Shown piece after piece: positions 39,457 through 52,158 of a stretch of 64,000 bases of DNA. The notes below the pieces were generated by a model. That model did not search any database and was not told the origin of the DNA. It saw only the letters and a program-made list of their open reading frames with translations. The position numbers were made by a program, and so were the translations under genes. Origin of the DNA: Deltaproteobacteria bacterium (lineage in GTDB: Bacteria; Myxococcota_A; UBA9042; PHBI01). The stretch's first letter is position 1, and each line of letters begins with the position of its first letter. The stretch spans positions 1,302,001 to 1,366,000 of the forward strand of contig JACKFA010000001.1 of the NCBI GenBank assembly GCA_020632715.1. Direction: 5' to 3'.

Positions 39457-39930
39457 ATGGACCAGTCGACGAGTCGCGCCGAGCTCGCCTTCGAGGAAGC
39501 CGTCTGGGCCGATGTGATGGGCAGGCTCGGCGCCGTCGGCGCTCGCTGTCGGGAGGTCTATCGCGACGCCGTGGCGAAATATCGCTCGCTCGGTCTGACC
39601 CCCTCCGGCGCCGGCGTGATCGTGGCCGATCGGCTCTCGCAGGAGCAGGCCCGCTTCGCCTCGGGGCTCGCGGCCTTCCAGCTCCTGACCAGCGCCGTCG
39701 AGCGCCTCGGCGACGTCGTCGACGGCAAGGTCGACGTGCCCGTCCTCGTCGATCTGATGCTCGCGACCAAGCTCGGGATGGCCGAGATCTACCACGAGCT
39801 CGCCGGCATCGCCGACGCCGCGGACGTCGCGGATCTCCCTCCGGATCGCGAGACCGCCCATCTCGTCGAGGAGTCGCGCGCCCAGCTCGAGGAGTACCGC
39901 GCGCTCCACCGCACCGGCCCGCCGCGGTGA
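39457..39930 (+). CDS. Hypothetical helical protein (157 aa)
   Basis: Start ATG 39457 is chosen because GGAGAG lies 8 nt upstream; ATG 39418 in the same frame lacks a site. The product is all-helical and acidic, with no signal or known motif (LAFEEAVWADVMGRLG, VVDGKVDVPVLVDLMLATKLG). It is divergent from cargo gene 2 and overlaps the next gene by 4 nt (GTGA). Its position next to a cargo gene allows a chaperone or adaptor role, but this is a guess. Confidence 0.6.
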   Translation: MDQSTSRAELAFEEAVWADVMGRLGAVGARCREVYRDAVAKYRSLGLTPSGAGVIVADRLSQEQARFASGLAAFQLLTSAVERLGDVVDGKVDVPVLVDLMLATKLGMAEIYHELAGIADAADVADLPPDRETAHLVEESRAQLEEYRALHRTGPPR

Positions 39931-41120
39931 ACCCCGCCGCGGGAGCCCCGATCGCGCTCCTCGCGCAGGAGCTCGGCATGGGGCTCTGGCACGCCGGGCT
40001 CCTCGGCGCCGTCGGTCGCGCCCTCGAGGACCGCGGCTATCGCTGCCTCTTCGCGCTGCCGGACCCCGTCCTCGCCCGCGCCGTCGTCGGCCCCGCCGCC
40101 CGCGTCGTCCCGGCGCCCGTCTACGTCCCGCCCGGGGCCGCGCTCCCCGCCGATCTGCAGACCACCACCTTCGCGGACGTCCTCGGCGCCGCCGGCTTCG
40201 GCGATCGCGCCGTCCTCGACGCCCTCACCGGCAGCTGGGACGCCCTCCTCGAGCTCGCGCGCCCCGCCGTCGTCGTCGCCGATCACGCGCCGGCGCTCCT
40301 CGCCGCCGCCCGCGGCCGCGCCCCCGTCGTCGCGCTCGGCCTCGGCTTCACGACCCCCGAGCCCGCGCTCCCGCGCTTCCCCGCGCTCCACGACGGCGCC
40401 GCCGGGAGCTACGACGAGGGCCGCGTGCTCGCCGTCGTGAACGCGGTCCTCGCCGCGCGCGGCGCCCCCACGCTCCTGCGGCTCCCAGCCCTCTGGGACG
40501 TCGGCGCGCGCTTCGTCACCGTGCTCCCCGACTTCGACCCCTACCACCCCGTCCGAGCGGCGCCCGCGCTCGGCCCGGTGCGCCCGCTCCCGCCCGATCC
40601 CGCGCCCCTCGGCGGAGAGGCGGTCTTCGCCTATCTCGCGGGCGACGACCCGCGGGCCGCCTCGCTCCTCGCCGCCCTCGCGCGCCGCGGACCCGTCCGC
40701 GCCGTCGTTCGCGAGGGGCTCCCGGCGGCCGCCCGCGACGCCTGCGAGCGCGCCGGGGTGGTCCTCGAGCGCGGGCTCGTCGACCTCGACGCCGCCCTCG
40801 CCGCGGCCGACGTCGTCGTCCACCACGGCGGCGTCGGCACCGCCGAGGCGGCCGTCTTCGCCGCGCGCCCGCAGCTCCTCCTGCCGCGCCACCTCGAGCA
40901 CCGCTGGAACGCCCACGTCCTCGCCTCGCGCGGCGTGGGCGTCGCGCTCCCCGACGGGAGCGACGCGGCGCTCGACCGCGCCCTGAGCGCGCTCCGCAGC
41001 CCCGCGGCGCGCGACGCGGCCGCCGCCTGGGCGCCCGTCGCCGCGGCCCAGGTCGAGCCCGACGCGGCCGAGATCGTCGCCGCCCGCGCCGCCGCGCTCG
41101 CCGAGGTCTGGGCGGCCTGA
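39927..41120 (+). CDS. Glycosyltransferase, GT1/MGT-like (UDP-glycosyltransferase fold)
   Basis: 397 residues, GTG start overlapping the preceding stop. It has the GT-B fold of the UGT/MGT and glycopeptide GT class. The acceptor-binding N-terminal half starts ALLAQELGMGLWHAGLLGAVGRAL. The donor-binding C-terminal half has VVHHGGVGTAEAAVFAARPQL, the nucleotide-sugar signature (HHGG plus a later acidic residue), then LPRHLEHRWNAHVLASRGVG. Substrates are unknown. The adjacent methyltransferase, on the other strand, may belong to the same modification pathway. Confidence 0.82.
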   Translation: MNPAAGAPIALLAQELGMGLWHAGLLGAVGRALEDRGYRCLFALPDPVLARAVVGPAARVVPAPVYVPPGAALPADLQTTTFADVLGAAGFGDRAVLDALTGSWDALLELARPAVVVADHAPALLAAARGRAPVVALGLGFTTPEPALPRFPALHDGAAGSYDEGRVLAVVNAVLAARGAPTLLRLPALWDVGARFVTVLPDFDPYHPVRAAPALGPVRPLPPDPAPLGGEAVFAYLAGDDPRAASLLAALARRGPVRAVVREGLPAAARDACERAGVVLERGLVDLDAALAAADVVVHHGGVGTAEAAVFAARPQLLLPRHLEHRWNAHVLASRGVGVALPDGSDAALDRALSALRSPAARDAAAAWAPVAAAQVEPDAAEIVAARAAALAEVWAA

Positions 41121-41124
41121 GCGG

Positions 41125-41772
41125 TCAGCCCGGCCAGTCGGCCTCGAGGTCGCCGGGGCGCGGGAACGGCCCGCGCACGACGCCGATGCCCATCGTGCTC
41201 TCGCGCTGCCCGAGCTCGTCGTTCGGGGCGACGAGCTCGATCTTGTCGCCCTCGAGCTCGCGCCAGAGGCGGCGCACGCCGGCGCTCCCGGGGTCGTCGC
41301 CGACGATGTCGTGGAAGGCGATGAGGCGGCACGGGGAGCGGCGGGCGAGCTCCCAGTCGGCGCGGACGGCGTCGTAGCGGTGGTCGCCGTCGATCAGCAC
41401 GAGATCGACGGGGCCGAGGGCGCGGCGCCACGCGACGAAGGCGGCGCTGTGGCTGTCGCCGTGGAAGAAGTCCACGCCGAACGGGAGGCGCAGCGGGAGC
41501 CCGAGGGACTCGACGACGCCGATGTCCGCGGCGGCGACGCGATCGAAGTCGAAGAGCTCGTGGAGCGCGGTCACGAGGCGGCCGGTCCAGACCCCGATCT
41601 CGAGGTAGGAGCGCACGCCCTCGCGCTCGATGAGCTCGCAGAGGAGGGCGAGCTCGGCGCGGCTCTGGAGCACGACGTCGTGGAGCGGCACGCCGTGCTG
41701 CTCGTAGATGGCCTGGGTGCGCCGGTTCCAGCAGGGGACGCCCTGGAGGAGCCGGCGGAAGTCACGCCCCAC
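41125..41772 (-). CDS. Class I SAM-dependent methyltransferase (CmcI/Methyltransf_24-like)
   Basis: 215 residues from a GTG start; the first 11 nt overlap the end of the upstream VOC gene. Motif I is YLEIGVWTGRLVTALHEL. VDLVLIDGDHRYDAVRADWEL is the metal/substrate-binding motif of Methyltransf_24 and macrocin-O-methyltransferase-like proteins, and LIAFHDIVG follows. Such enzymes methylate hydroxyls on sugars or natural products. It ends 5 nt from the convergent glycosyltransferase stop. Confidence 0.82.
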   Translation of the reverse strand: MGRDFRRLLQGVPCWNRRTQAIYEQHGVPLHDVVLQSRAELALLCELIEREGVRSYLEIGVWTGRLVTALHELFDFDRVAAADIGVVESLGLPLRLPFGVDFFHGDSHSAAFVAWRRALGPVDLVLIDGDHRYDAVRADWELARRSPCRLIAFHDIVGDDPGSAGVRRLWRELEGDKIELVAPNDELGQRESTMGIGVVRGPFPRPGDLEADWPG

Positions 41773-42520
41773 GCGGGCCGTCCTCGAAGAGGCCCATCGC
41801 GTTCCCGTCCGGGTCGTAGGCGATGCGGATCCGCCCCGTCTCGGGGGCGGTCTTCGAGTGCTGGCTCAGGCTCCCGCCCGCGCGCCCCACGCGCTCGCCG
41901 ACCTCCGTGAGATCGTCGACGCGGGCGTACATCGTGAGCTGCCCGAGGAGGTCGGCGCGCGCGCCGCCCACGAGGCCCACGCCCACCGGGTGGCTCCCGG
42001 CCGAGCGGAACGCGAAGTGATCGACCCCCGGCTTCACCTGGAAGGACCAGCCGGCGACGCGCTTGTAGTAGCGCACGGCCGCCTGCAGATCGGGCGCGCG
42101 CAGCTCGGCCCACACGATCGGGTGCCGCGGCGCCGCGCGGTAGCTCGGCGACCACGCGCTCCGCGGCTGCAGGAGCGCCACGCCGTTGCCCCACGGGTCC
42201 TGCGTGTTGGCCCAGAAGCCCATCGCGCCCCACTCGCTCTTCGGGGCGAGCACCTCGCCGCCGACCTTCGCGACGTCGGCGAGGACGTCGTCGATCTCGG
42301 GCGCGAGCAGGTAGGGCGTGACCCCCACCGGGATGTCGCGGTTGCCGATCTCGTAGAGCGCCGCGATGGGCTGCTTCCCGGTGTCGAGGAAGGCGTAGCT
42401 GCCGTCGCCGACGGGGGTCCCGGTCCAGCCGAACACGGCCTCGTAGTACTCGCGGGCGCGCTGCAGGTCGCGGGTCCGGATCTCGACGAGGCCGATCTCG
42501 AGCGCCTCTTGAGCGGGCAT
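41762..42520 (-). CDS. VOC family protein with two glyoxalase-like domains
   Basis: 252 residues. Domain 1 (about 8-120) starts IGLVEIRTRDLQRAREYYEAVFGW and domain 2 (about 130-245) starts WAELRAPDLQAAVRYYKRVAGW; each has the paired strand ending (GNGVALLQP, GNAMGLFED). The two-domain arrangement matches lactoylglutathione-lyase-like or hydroxylase-like VOC proteins of unknown substrate. AAGGAG precedes the ATG. The stop overlaps the methyltransferase start, so the two are co-translated. Confidence 0.85.
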   Translation of the reverse strand: MPAQEALEIGLVEIRTRDLQRAREYYEAVFGWTGTPVGDGSYAFLDTGKQPIAALYEIGNRDIPVGVTPYLLAPEIDDVLADVAKVGGEVLAPKSEWGAMGFWANTQDPWGNGVALLQPRSAWSPSYRAAPRHPIVWAELRAPDLQAAVRYYKRVAGWSFQVKPGVDHFAFRSAGSHPVGVGLVGGARADLLGQLTMYARVDDLTEVGERVGRAGGSLSQHSKTAPETGRIRIAYDPDGNAMGLFEDGPRGA

Positions 42521-43938
42521 GGGCTCTCTCCTTGGCGTGGGCTACGCCCAGACCCTAGCACCCTCGCGAGCGTCGCGCGACGCCCGGACCTGACGGGCGT
42601 TGTGCGCGGCCGCCCGCGCCCGTATCGTCACGGCATGTCCCCGCCCGTCGATCCGCGCGACCTCCTCGCGGCCGCCGCCGCCGCCGATCTGCCGCTCGCC
42701 CCGCCCCGCGCGGACGCCGTCGCCGCCGGCTTCCCCGGGAGCCCGGCCCACGACTTCGGGAAGATCGTGACCCGCGTGCCCGTGGCCGTCGCCACCCCGC
42801 GCGACCGCGACGAGCTCGCCCGCTGCGTCGCCTTCCTCGGGGCGCAGCAGGTGCCGTTCGTCGCGCGCGGGACGGCCCACGGCTCCGGCGGGCAGGCGCT
42901 CGTCGACGGCGGCGTGGTGCTCGATCTGCGCGGCCTCGCCGCGATCGGGGCCCCGTCGCCGGGCGACGATGACGTCGTGGTCGAGGCCGGCGCCACCTGG
43001 GCCGAGCTCTGCGACGCGCTGCGCCCGCTGTCGCGCGCCCCGGCGGTCCTCACGTCGAACTGGCACACGACGGTCGGCGGCACGCTCGCCGTCGGCGGCT
43101 TCGGCGACGCGAGCCACCAGAAGGGGCCGCAGGTGACGATGGTGCGCGCGCTCGAGGTCGTGACCCTCGACGGCGCGCGGCGCGAGGTGCGCGAGGGCGA
43201 CCCGCTCTTCGACTTCAGCCTCGCGGGGCGCGGGCAGCTCGGGATCATCGCGGCGGCGCGCCTCGCGACGGTCACGCGGAGCGACGATCTGCGCGCGCGC
43301 GGCGTCGTGTGGGAGCGGCTCGACCACTTCCTGCACGATCTCGCGTCGTTCGCGACGTCGGCCGGCGCGGAGATCGTGCGCGCGCGGATCGCCTGGGCGC
43401 GAGGGCGCGTCCGCGGCGCCGTGGGCGCGTTCGGCGCGGGGGCGCCGCGCCTGCCGCCGCTCCTCGGGCGCCTCGGCGCCGAGACCCGCGTGGACTACGC
43501 CGAGGCGGGCACCGAGGGGCCGAACCGCCACTGGGAGGCGCCGTGCCCGGCCCTCGAGGTCGTGATCCCGTGGGAGCCGGCCGACCCGGCCGGCGGCGCC
43601 GCGCGGCTCGAGGCGCTGCGCGAGCGCGTGCTGGCGGCGGGCCTCGCGCCCTACCTGCCGCTCGGCTCGGCGGTGATGGGGACGGGGCCGGGGGCGCGCT
43701 GGCCGCACGCGCCGCTCGCGCCGCTGCTCGCGGGGTCGTCGGCGCTCGTGGTGCCGATCCGGCCCGAGGTGCCGGCGGCGGCGCTCCCGCGCGTGATGCC
43801 GGGGGTGAAGGACATCGCGCGCTGGACCTACGACGAGGGCGGCAAGCTCTACCTCGTCGGGGTCGAGGCGGCCGAGGACGTCGATCTCGAGCGGCAGGTC
43901 GGCCCGGCGCTCGCCCCGTGGCGCGAGCTCCACGCCCG

Positions 43939-47529
<3,591 letters not shown>

Positions 47530-47621
47530 GTCGAGCAGGATGCCGGCTTCCCGCGCCCGGTTCAACGTGGCGGCGCGGTCGGATCCAGGGGAGCCTGCTC
47601 GCTACTGGGCCAACGCGTCTC

Positions 47622-47812
47622 CAAGAGCCTGCATCGCATTAGGGCTTCGAGCGGCTTCGCGGCGTTCTCGGAGTGGCTCGGCGAGGCGTTGCGCAGCAAC
47701 GCCGCTTCCAGAACCCGAGGCGAACCTGGAGGTTCGCCGCAGCGGTTCTGGAACGCCGAGACGCCCGAGAACGCCCGAAGACGCCGAAGCATCTATGCGA
47801 TGCAGGCTCCAA
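47622..47812. repeat. ~190-bp imperfect palindrome at the end of the aminotransferase gene
   Basis: Nested perfect inverted repeats share one centre near 47728: GGCGAACCT/AGGTTCGCC, TTCCAGAACC/GGTTCTGGAA, GGCGTTCTCGG/CCGAGAACGCC, and an outer pair AGCCTGCATCGCAT/ATGCGATGCAGGCT. The right outer arm includes the last codons and stop of the aminotransferase. The transcript could fold into one giant hairpin. The rest of the gap 47530-47792 shows no gene. Confidence 0.8.
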
Positions 47813-48911
47813 GCGCCTCGAGGAAGACCTCGTACGCCTCGAGGGGGTATTCGCCCATGTGGAAGAGGCGGAAGAAGTCCTTCGAGAGCTTGCCCTGCGC
47901 CGAGTAGATCTCGAACACCCGGCCGCGCACGACGCGCGTGGCGAGCCGCTCCGCGAGCGCCGCGTAGGACGCGCCCGGCGGGATCCGGAGCATCGTGCCG
48001 ATGGCCTGCAGCGGCTGCCCCTCGTAGCGCGCGATCTCGAGCCCGAGCTGCTCGTAGCCGGCGCGCAGGAGCGTCGCGCGCTGGTTGTAGATCCCGTGCC
48101 GCCCGGCGACGCCCCCCTCGTCCGCGAGGGCCTCGAGCGCGGCCTCGACCTGGAGCACGCTCATCGCGTCGATGGTGTAGGGGTGCGCGCCGCCCTCCTG
48201 CGCGCGCCACGTCTTCCAGAGCTCGAGGTTCGGCGCGCGCGGCGCCACGCGCTCCATGTCCGCGAGGAGGTCCTTCCGGACGAGCGCGCAGGTCATGTTC
48301 GGGTGCCCGTGGAGCCCCTTGTTGCACGAGCCCATCACGGCCGCGACGCCCCACGCGTCGAGCTCGACCGGCTCCACGAAGAGCGTGCTCACGCCGTCCA
48401 TGAGGAGCTTCTTCCCGTGCTTCCTCGCGAGCGCGCCGACCTCGGCGATGGGGTTCAGCGTGCAGGTCGACGTGCCGCCGTGCACCATCGCGACGGCGTC
48501 GACGCCCGCGAGCGCCGCCTCGACCGCGCCGAGGTCGGGGCGCACGCCGTACGGGAGCTCCATGTCGACGACCGGCTGGCCCAGCGTGCGCGCGAACTCG
48601 AGGATCCGGTCGCCGTAGGCGCCGTTCCGGATGACGAGCAGGCGCTCGTCCGGCCGCAGGCAGGAGCCGAGGACCGCCGCCATCGCGGTCGAGCCCGTCC
48701 CCGTGAGGAGGATCGACTCGTGCGTGTCCGAGCAGCCGAGGGCGTCCGTGAGCCCGCGCCGGACGCGCGCGAGCAGCGGGCCGAACTTCGGGCCGCGCGG
48801 GACGATCGGGTTCCGGCCGTACTCGCGCGAGACGGCGTTCACCTTCTCGGGCAGGTGGAAGACGGCGGGGGTGAGGGAGACGACCTTCGGTTCGGTGGCG
48901 GCGGTTTCCAT
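47793..48911 (-). CDS. Class V aminotransferase (2-aminoethylphosphonate / alanine-glyoxylate type)
   Basis: 372 residues, fold-type I PLP enzyme. The N-terminus has LTPAVFHLPEKV. GTGSTAMAAVLGS is the phosphate-binding turn, MDGVSTLFVEP holds the PLP-stacking Asp, and the Schiff-base Lys is K198 in GSCNKGLHGHP. It resembles PhnW/AGXT-like enzymes that move an amino group to or from pyruvate, glyoxylate or a phosphonate. No phosphonate genes are nearby, so the substrate is undetermined. It may be in one transcript with the downstream palindrome as its end. Confidence 0.85.
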   Translation of the reverse strand: METAATEPKVVSLTPAVFHLPEKVNAVSREYGRNPIVPRGPKFGPLLARVRRGLTDALGCSDTHESILLTGTGSTAMAAVLGSCLRPDERLLVIRNGAYGDRILEFARTLGQPVVDMELPYGVRPDLGAVEAALAGVDAVAMVHGGTSTCTLNPIAEVGALARKHGKKLLMDGVSTLFVEPVELDAWGVAAVMGSCNKGLHGHPNMTCALVRKDLLADMERVAPRAPNLELWKTWRAQEGGAHPYTIDAMSVLQVEAALEALADEGGVAGRHGIYNQRATLLRAGYEQLGLEIARYEGQPLQAIGTMLRIPPGASYAALAERLATRVVRGRVFEIYSAQGKLSKDFFRLFHMGEYPLEAYEVFLEALGACIA

Positions 48912-48961
48912 GCCGTCGCTCTACGCCATCGCGCGCCGTTCGTCACGCGCCGCGCGCGCCG

Positions 48962-49945
48962 TCACCCCGCCGGCGGCGTCATCTCCGCGAGGCCCGCGGC
49001 CACCGAGACCGCGGGCGCGTAGCCGAGCTCGCGGCGCGCGAGCCCGTCGTCCACCGTGACCTCCTCGCCCATGAGCCAGACGGGCGTCCGGTGCACGGGC
49101 GGCGCCGTCTTCCGCCGGAAGAGCACCCAGAGCCCCTCGACGAGCGCCGACACGGGCTTCGCGATGACGCGCGGGACGGTCTTGTCGGGCGGCGTCACCC
49201 CCTGCGTCGCGAGGTAGCGCGTGATGAAGTCGCGGAACTCGACCGGGGCGCCGTCCGTCAGGAAGTAGACCCCGCCCGGGCGCCCGCGCTCGGCCGCGAG
49301 GAGCGCGCCCGCGGCGAGGTTCCGCACGTGGCAGGTGGAGGTCGGGTAGCGCCCGCCGGACACCCACGCGAGGCGCCCGGCCTCCGCCGCGTCGACGAGC
49401 TGCGGGAGGAGCGAGGTGTCGCCGCGCCCCCAGACGAAGCGCGGGCGGATGACCACGGTCTCGAGGCCCTCTCCGGCTGGGTCGTTCGCCGCGCGCACGA
49501 CGCGCTCGGCCTCGTTCTTCGTGCCGCCGTAGCGCCCCATCGCGCGCTTCGGCAGCGGGCGCGTCTCGTCGGCGCCGCGGATGGGGCCGCTCCCGAGGAG
49601 GACCGCCTCCGTCGACACGTGGACGACGCGGCGGACGCCCGCGCTCCGGGACGCCTCGAGGACGTTCCGCGTGCCGCCGACGTTGACGCGCTCGAAGTCC
49701 TCGCGCGGTCCCCACTCCTTCACGTAGGCCGCCGCGTGGAAGACCACGTCCGCCCCGGCCATCCCGCGCGCGAGGCTCGCGACGTCGAGCACGTCGCCGC
49801 GCGCCGGGGTGGCGCCGGCCGCGGCCACCGCCGCGTCGGCCGCCTCGGAGCGGGCGAGCGCCACGACCTCGTGTCCGGCCGCGACGAGCGACGCGATGAG
49901 CTCGCGCCCGACGAAGCCCGAGCCGCCGGTGACGAAGGCCCTCAT
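48962..49945 (-). CDS. NAD-dependent epimerase/dehydratase (extended SDR), 3-beta-HSD-like
   Basis: 327 residues. Rossmann motif TGGSGFVG at residues 6-13; VFHAAAYVKEWG follows the third strand; the catalytic YxxxK is YGGTKNEAE with an upstream Ser in HVSTEAV. RPRFVWGRGD is the extended-SDR substrate segment. It is closest in style to 3-beta-hydroxysteroid dehydrogenase/isomerase-like SDRs. The first codon lies inside a run of GCGTCAT boxes, leaving no room for a normal Shine-Dalgarno, which is unusual. Confidence 0.88.
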   Translation of the reverse strand: MRAFVTGGSGFVGRELIASLVAAGHEVVALARSEAADAAVAAAGATPARGDVLDVASLARGMAGADVVFHAAAYVKEWGPREDFERVNVGGTRNVLEASRSAGVRRVVHVSTEAVLLGSGPIRGADETRPLPKRAMGRYGGTKNEAERVVRAANDPAGEGLETVVIRPRFVWGRGDTSLLPQLVDAAEAGRLAWVSGGRYPTSTCHVRNLAAGALLAAERGRPGGVYFLTDGAPVEFRDFITRYLATQGVTPPDKTVPRVIAKPVSALVEGLWVLFRRKTAPPVHRTPVWLMGEEVTVDDGLARRELGYAPAVSVAAGLAEMTPPAG

Positions 49946-50029
49946 GACGCGCCGCGTCGTACGCTCGATGACGCGCTCGATGACGCGCCATGACGCATTA
50001 TGACGCGCCCGGCGCCGCCCATGACGCGC
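49945..50029. promoter_or_regulatory. Array of six TGACGC (GCGTCA) boxes
   Basis: TGACGC begins at 49945, 49969, 49981, 49991, 50001 and 50022, mostly followed by GC and preceded by A; spacing is 24, 12, 10, 10 and 21 bp, close to whole helical turns. The array fills the 97-bp gap between two minus-strand genes, and the first box overlaps the SDR start codon. An operator cluster or a simple-repeat expansion are the two readings. Confidence 0.5.
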
Positions 50030-50042
50030 TGCGTCACGACCG

Positions 50043-50318
50043 TCAGTGGAGGCCCTTCGGCGCGTCGAAGTCCGACGGCTCGAGGACCATCGTGCCGTCC
50101 GGCGCCTTGTCGATGGAGCGCGTCTCGAGGCGCGCCATGACGTTCCACTTCACGTCGTCGCTCATGTGCGCCGCGAGGTCCTCCACCTCGTCGGACATCG
50201 CGTAGCGCCCGCAGATCTCGCACTCGTAGACGTGCGTCGTCTCGCCGTCCTCGGCGGTCGTCTCCGCGTAGCCCTCGAGCTCCGTGCCGCAGATCGGGCA
50301 CGACTTCGTCATCGCCAT
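50043..50318 (-). CDS. Small zinc-ribbon-like protein (91 aa)
   Basis: Two CxxC knuckles, CPICGTE (7-13) and CEICGRY (33-39), 22 residues apart, form a likely zinc ribbon. An acidic helical C-terminus follows (DEVEDLAAHMSDDVKWNVM). ATG 50318 or ATG 50312 are both possible; AGAGGA lies upstream. Function unknown. It is 111 nt downstream of cargo gene 3 on the same strand and could be co-transcribed with it. Confidence 0.65.
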   Translation of the reverse strand: MAMTKSCPICGTELEGYAETTAEDGETTHVYECEICGRYAMSDEVEDLAAHMSDDVKWNVMARLETRSIDKAPDGTMVLEPSDFDAPKGLH

Positions 50319-50429
50319 GGGTCGCTCATCCTCTGGCGCGTGTCACGCGGCGCGCCGACCGCTCGCTCGCGCATCCTGACCGCGGCCGGCCGCGAGCGCA
50401 AGGCGCCCCGCGGCCGAGCGCGGCCGAGC

Positions 50430-51959
50430 TCATTTCTTCACGCTCACGAGCGACGTCGACTGCTTCCCGCCGAGCTCCACGCCCGCCATCCCGAGCGACT
50501 CCTTCATCCCCTCGGGCGGCTCGAACTTCTGGAGCGCCTCGATGGTGAACTCCTTGAGCGTCTTGTCCTCGAACTTGAGGCCGACCTCGAACGCCGCCTT
50601 CGTGCCGACGGGCGCGTTCTTGCCCTTGTCGTGCATGGCCGCGGCGATCGTCACCTTCGGCACGATGCTCATCCCGCCGAGGGCCGTGCGGATCCCGGCC
50701 CAGGTCGTCTTCTCGCCGCCCTTGGCCTTCTCCTGCACGCCGGCCAGCGACCGCGCCGTGCCGAGCGCCATCCCGAAGATGTCGCCGATGCTCTTCGTGA
50801 CCTGCGTCACGACCGCGAGCTTCTCGGACTCGGCCGCGATCTCCGCCTTCAGCTCCCACGCGACGGGCTTGCCCTTCGCCACGAAGATGTCGATGCCGCC
50901 CTCGAGCTCGAAGCCGCCGGCCTTCCCCTTGACCCCGAGCGTCGTCATGAAGCCGTGCTCGACCTCGGTCTTCGACTTCGTGTCGGTGTCCTTCTCCTTC
51001 GAGACCTTCGTCTTGTTGCGGTAGCCCGCCGCGAGCTTGCCCTCGGCGCCCTCGCCCCCGCCGACGCCGTTGCCGCCGCCGATGCCGCCCTCGACGCCCA
51101 CCTCGCCCTGGAACTCGAGCGAGTCGGCCTTGTCGCCGTGCTCCTCGGACTTCATGCCCTTGACGACGTCGTCCTCGAAGCCCTGCCCGAAGATCCAGGA
51201 CGCCCCGCGCGGCGACCACGCGCCGATGACGTTGTGGAGGCCGAGGCCCATGAGGCGCATGCACTCGTAGCCGGCGTCGCCCGTGGCCTTCACGGCGAGC
51301 GCGCCGCGCGCGCCGACGTAGCCGTCGAAGAAGTAGGCGCGGCCGACGGCGCCCACGACGACCGCGATCTTGCCCTCGACCTCGAGCTTGTCCTCGCTGT
51401 TGCGCTTGGCCGTGCCCTCGAGGTTCAGGTTCATGTAGAAGCCGCCGCCGAGCGGGGGCTTGATCTTCACGTCGAGCTGGCCCGAGAAGCCCTGCCCGGC
51501 GATCGGCGCGAGGGTGTCCATCAGGCCGCCGATGGCCTCGAAGGCGTTGTCGAGGGTCGCGACCTCGCCGAGCTTGCGGACGACCTTCTGGAAGCCGGAC
51601 TCCGTCGGCTGCTGCACCTGCTGGCCGCCCTGCTGCTGCTGCTGCTGGCCGCCGCCGCCCTGGTTCTGGTTGTTCTGCTGCTGCTGGCCGCCGCCCCCGC
51701 CGCCGCGGTTGCCGCCGCCCTTCTTGCCCTTCTTCCCCTTCTTGCCCTTCATCTGCACGCCGACGCCGCGCATCTGGACCGGGCTCTGCCCGCCGCCGTC
51801 ACCGGGCGGGGGGGCGAGGGCCTGCTGCCCCTCGTCGAAGGACATCCCGCGGAGGGCGCCGCCGAGGCCGCCCGCGCCGCTCGTGGTCTCTTCGGTCTGG
51901 GTCTGACCGGAGACCGGCTTCCGCTGTACCACTTCTGTCGTAGGGGCCTGCAGCGCCAT
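50430..51959 (-). CDS. Cargo-like protein 3: VQxK leader, Lys/Gly/Gln linker, beta-rich body
   Basis: 509 residues from ATG 51959 (GAGGT 7 nt upstream; GTG 51968 is an alternative). The leader has VQRK (11-14), L-x-G-x-x-F-x6-L-x-P (L36-P50), PVQM (60-63) and VQMK (68-71), matching the genes at 19067 and 36542. Residues 70-115 are a KGKKGKKG then Gln/Asn/Gly low-complexity linker. The body is beta-rich with Gly runs (GEVGVEGGIGGGNGVGGGEG, ELEGGIDIFVAKGKPVAWEL) and ends in an immunoglobulin-like or C2-like region (FEVGLKFEDKTLKEFTIEAL). There is no signal peptide and no catalytic motif I can name. Inferred exported cargo. Confidence 0.68.
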   Translation of the reverse strand: MALQAPTTEVVQRKPVSGQTQTEETTSGAGGLGGALRGMSFDEGQQALAPPPGDGGGQSPVQMRGVGVQMKGKKGKKGKKGGGNRGGGGGGQQQQNNQNQGGGGQQQQQQGGQQVQQPTESGFQKVVRKLGEVATLDNAFEAIGGLMDTLAPIAGQGFSGQLDVKIKPPLGGGFYMNLNLEGTAKRNSEDKLEVEGKIAVVVGAVGRAYFFDGYVGARGALAVKATGDAGYECMRLMGLGLHNVIGAWSPRGASWIFGQGFEDDVVKGMKSEEHGDKADSLEFQGEVGVEGGIGGGNGVGGGEGAEGKLAAGYRNKTKVSKEKDTDTKSKTEVEHGFMTTLGVKGKAGGFELEGGIDIFVAKGKPVAWELKAEIAAESEKLAVVTQVTKSIGDIFGMALGTARSLAGVQEKAKGGEKTTWAGIRTALGGMSIVPKVTIAAAMHDKGKNAPVGTKAAFEVGLKFEDKTLKEFTIEALQKFEPPEGMKESLGMAGVELGGKQSTSLVSVKK

Positions 51960-52025
51960 CGCGTCCACCTCGTGTCGGGTCGACCTTCATCGGCGGCGCG
52001 CCGCGACCGCGCCACCGGAAAAACG

Positions 52026-52060
52026 AAAAAAAAGGGTCTGTCGCCGACCGGCGCAGACCC
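52026..52060 (-). terminator. Intrinsic terminator of the DUF4382 lipoprotein gene
   Basis: Minus strand: GGGTCTGCGCCGG...CCGGCGACAGACCC-type stem (52034-52060) followed by eight T (52026-52033) and a second T-run. It lies about 100 nt after the lipoprotein stop and 67 nt before cargo gene 3, separating the two transcripts. Confidence 0.85.
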
Positions 52061-52158
52061 TCCGAAGTGAAGACCCTAGGCGCGTCGCCGCGCCCCGTCA
52101 ACATCGCGCCGCGACGTCGGCGGGGCGCGCGGCCTGGCAGGCTGCTCCGACGCGGCGA

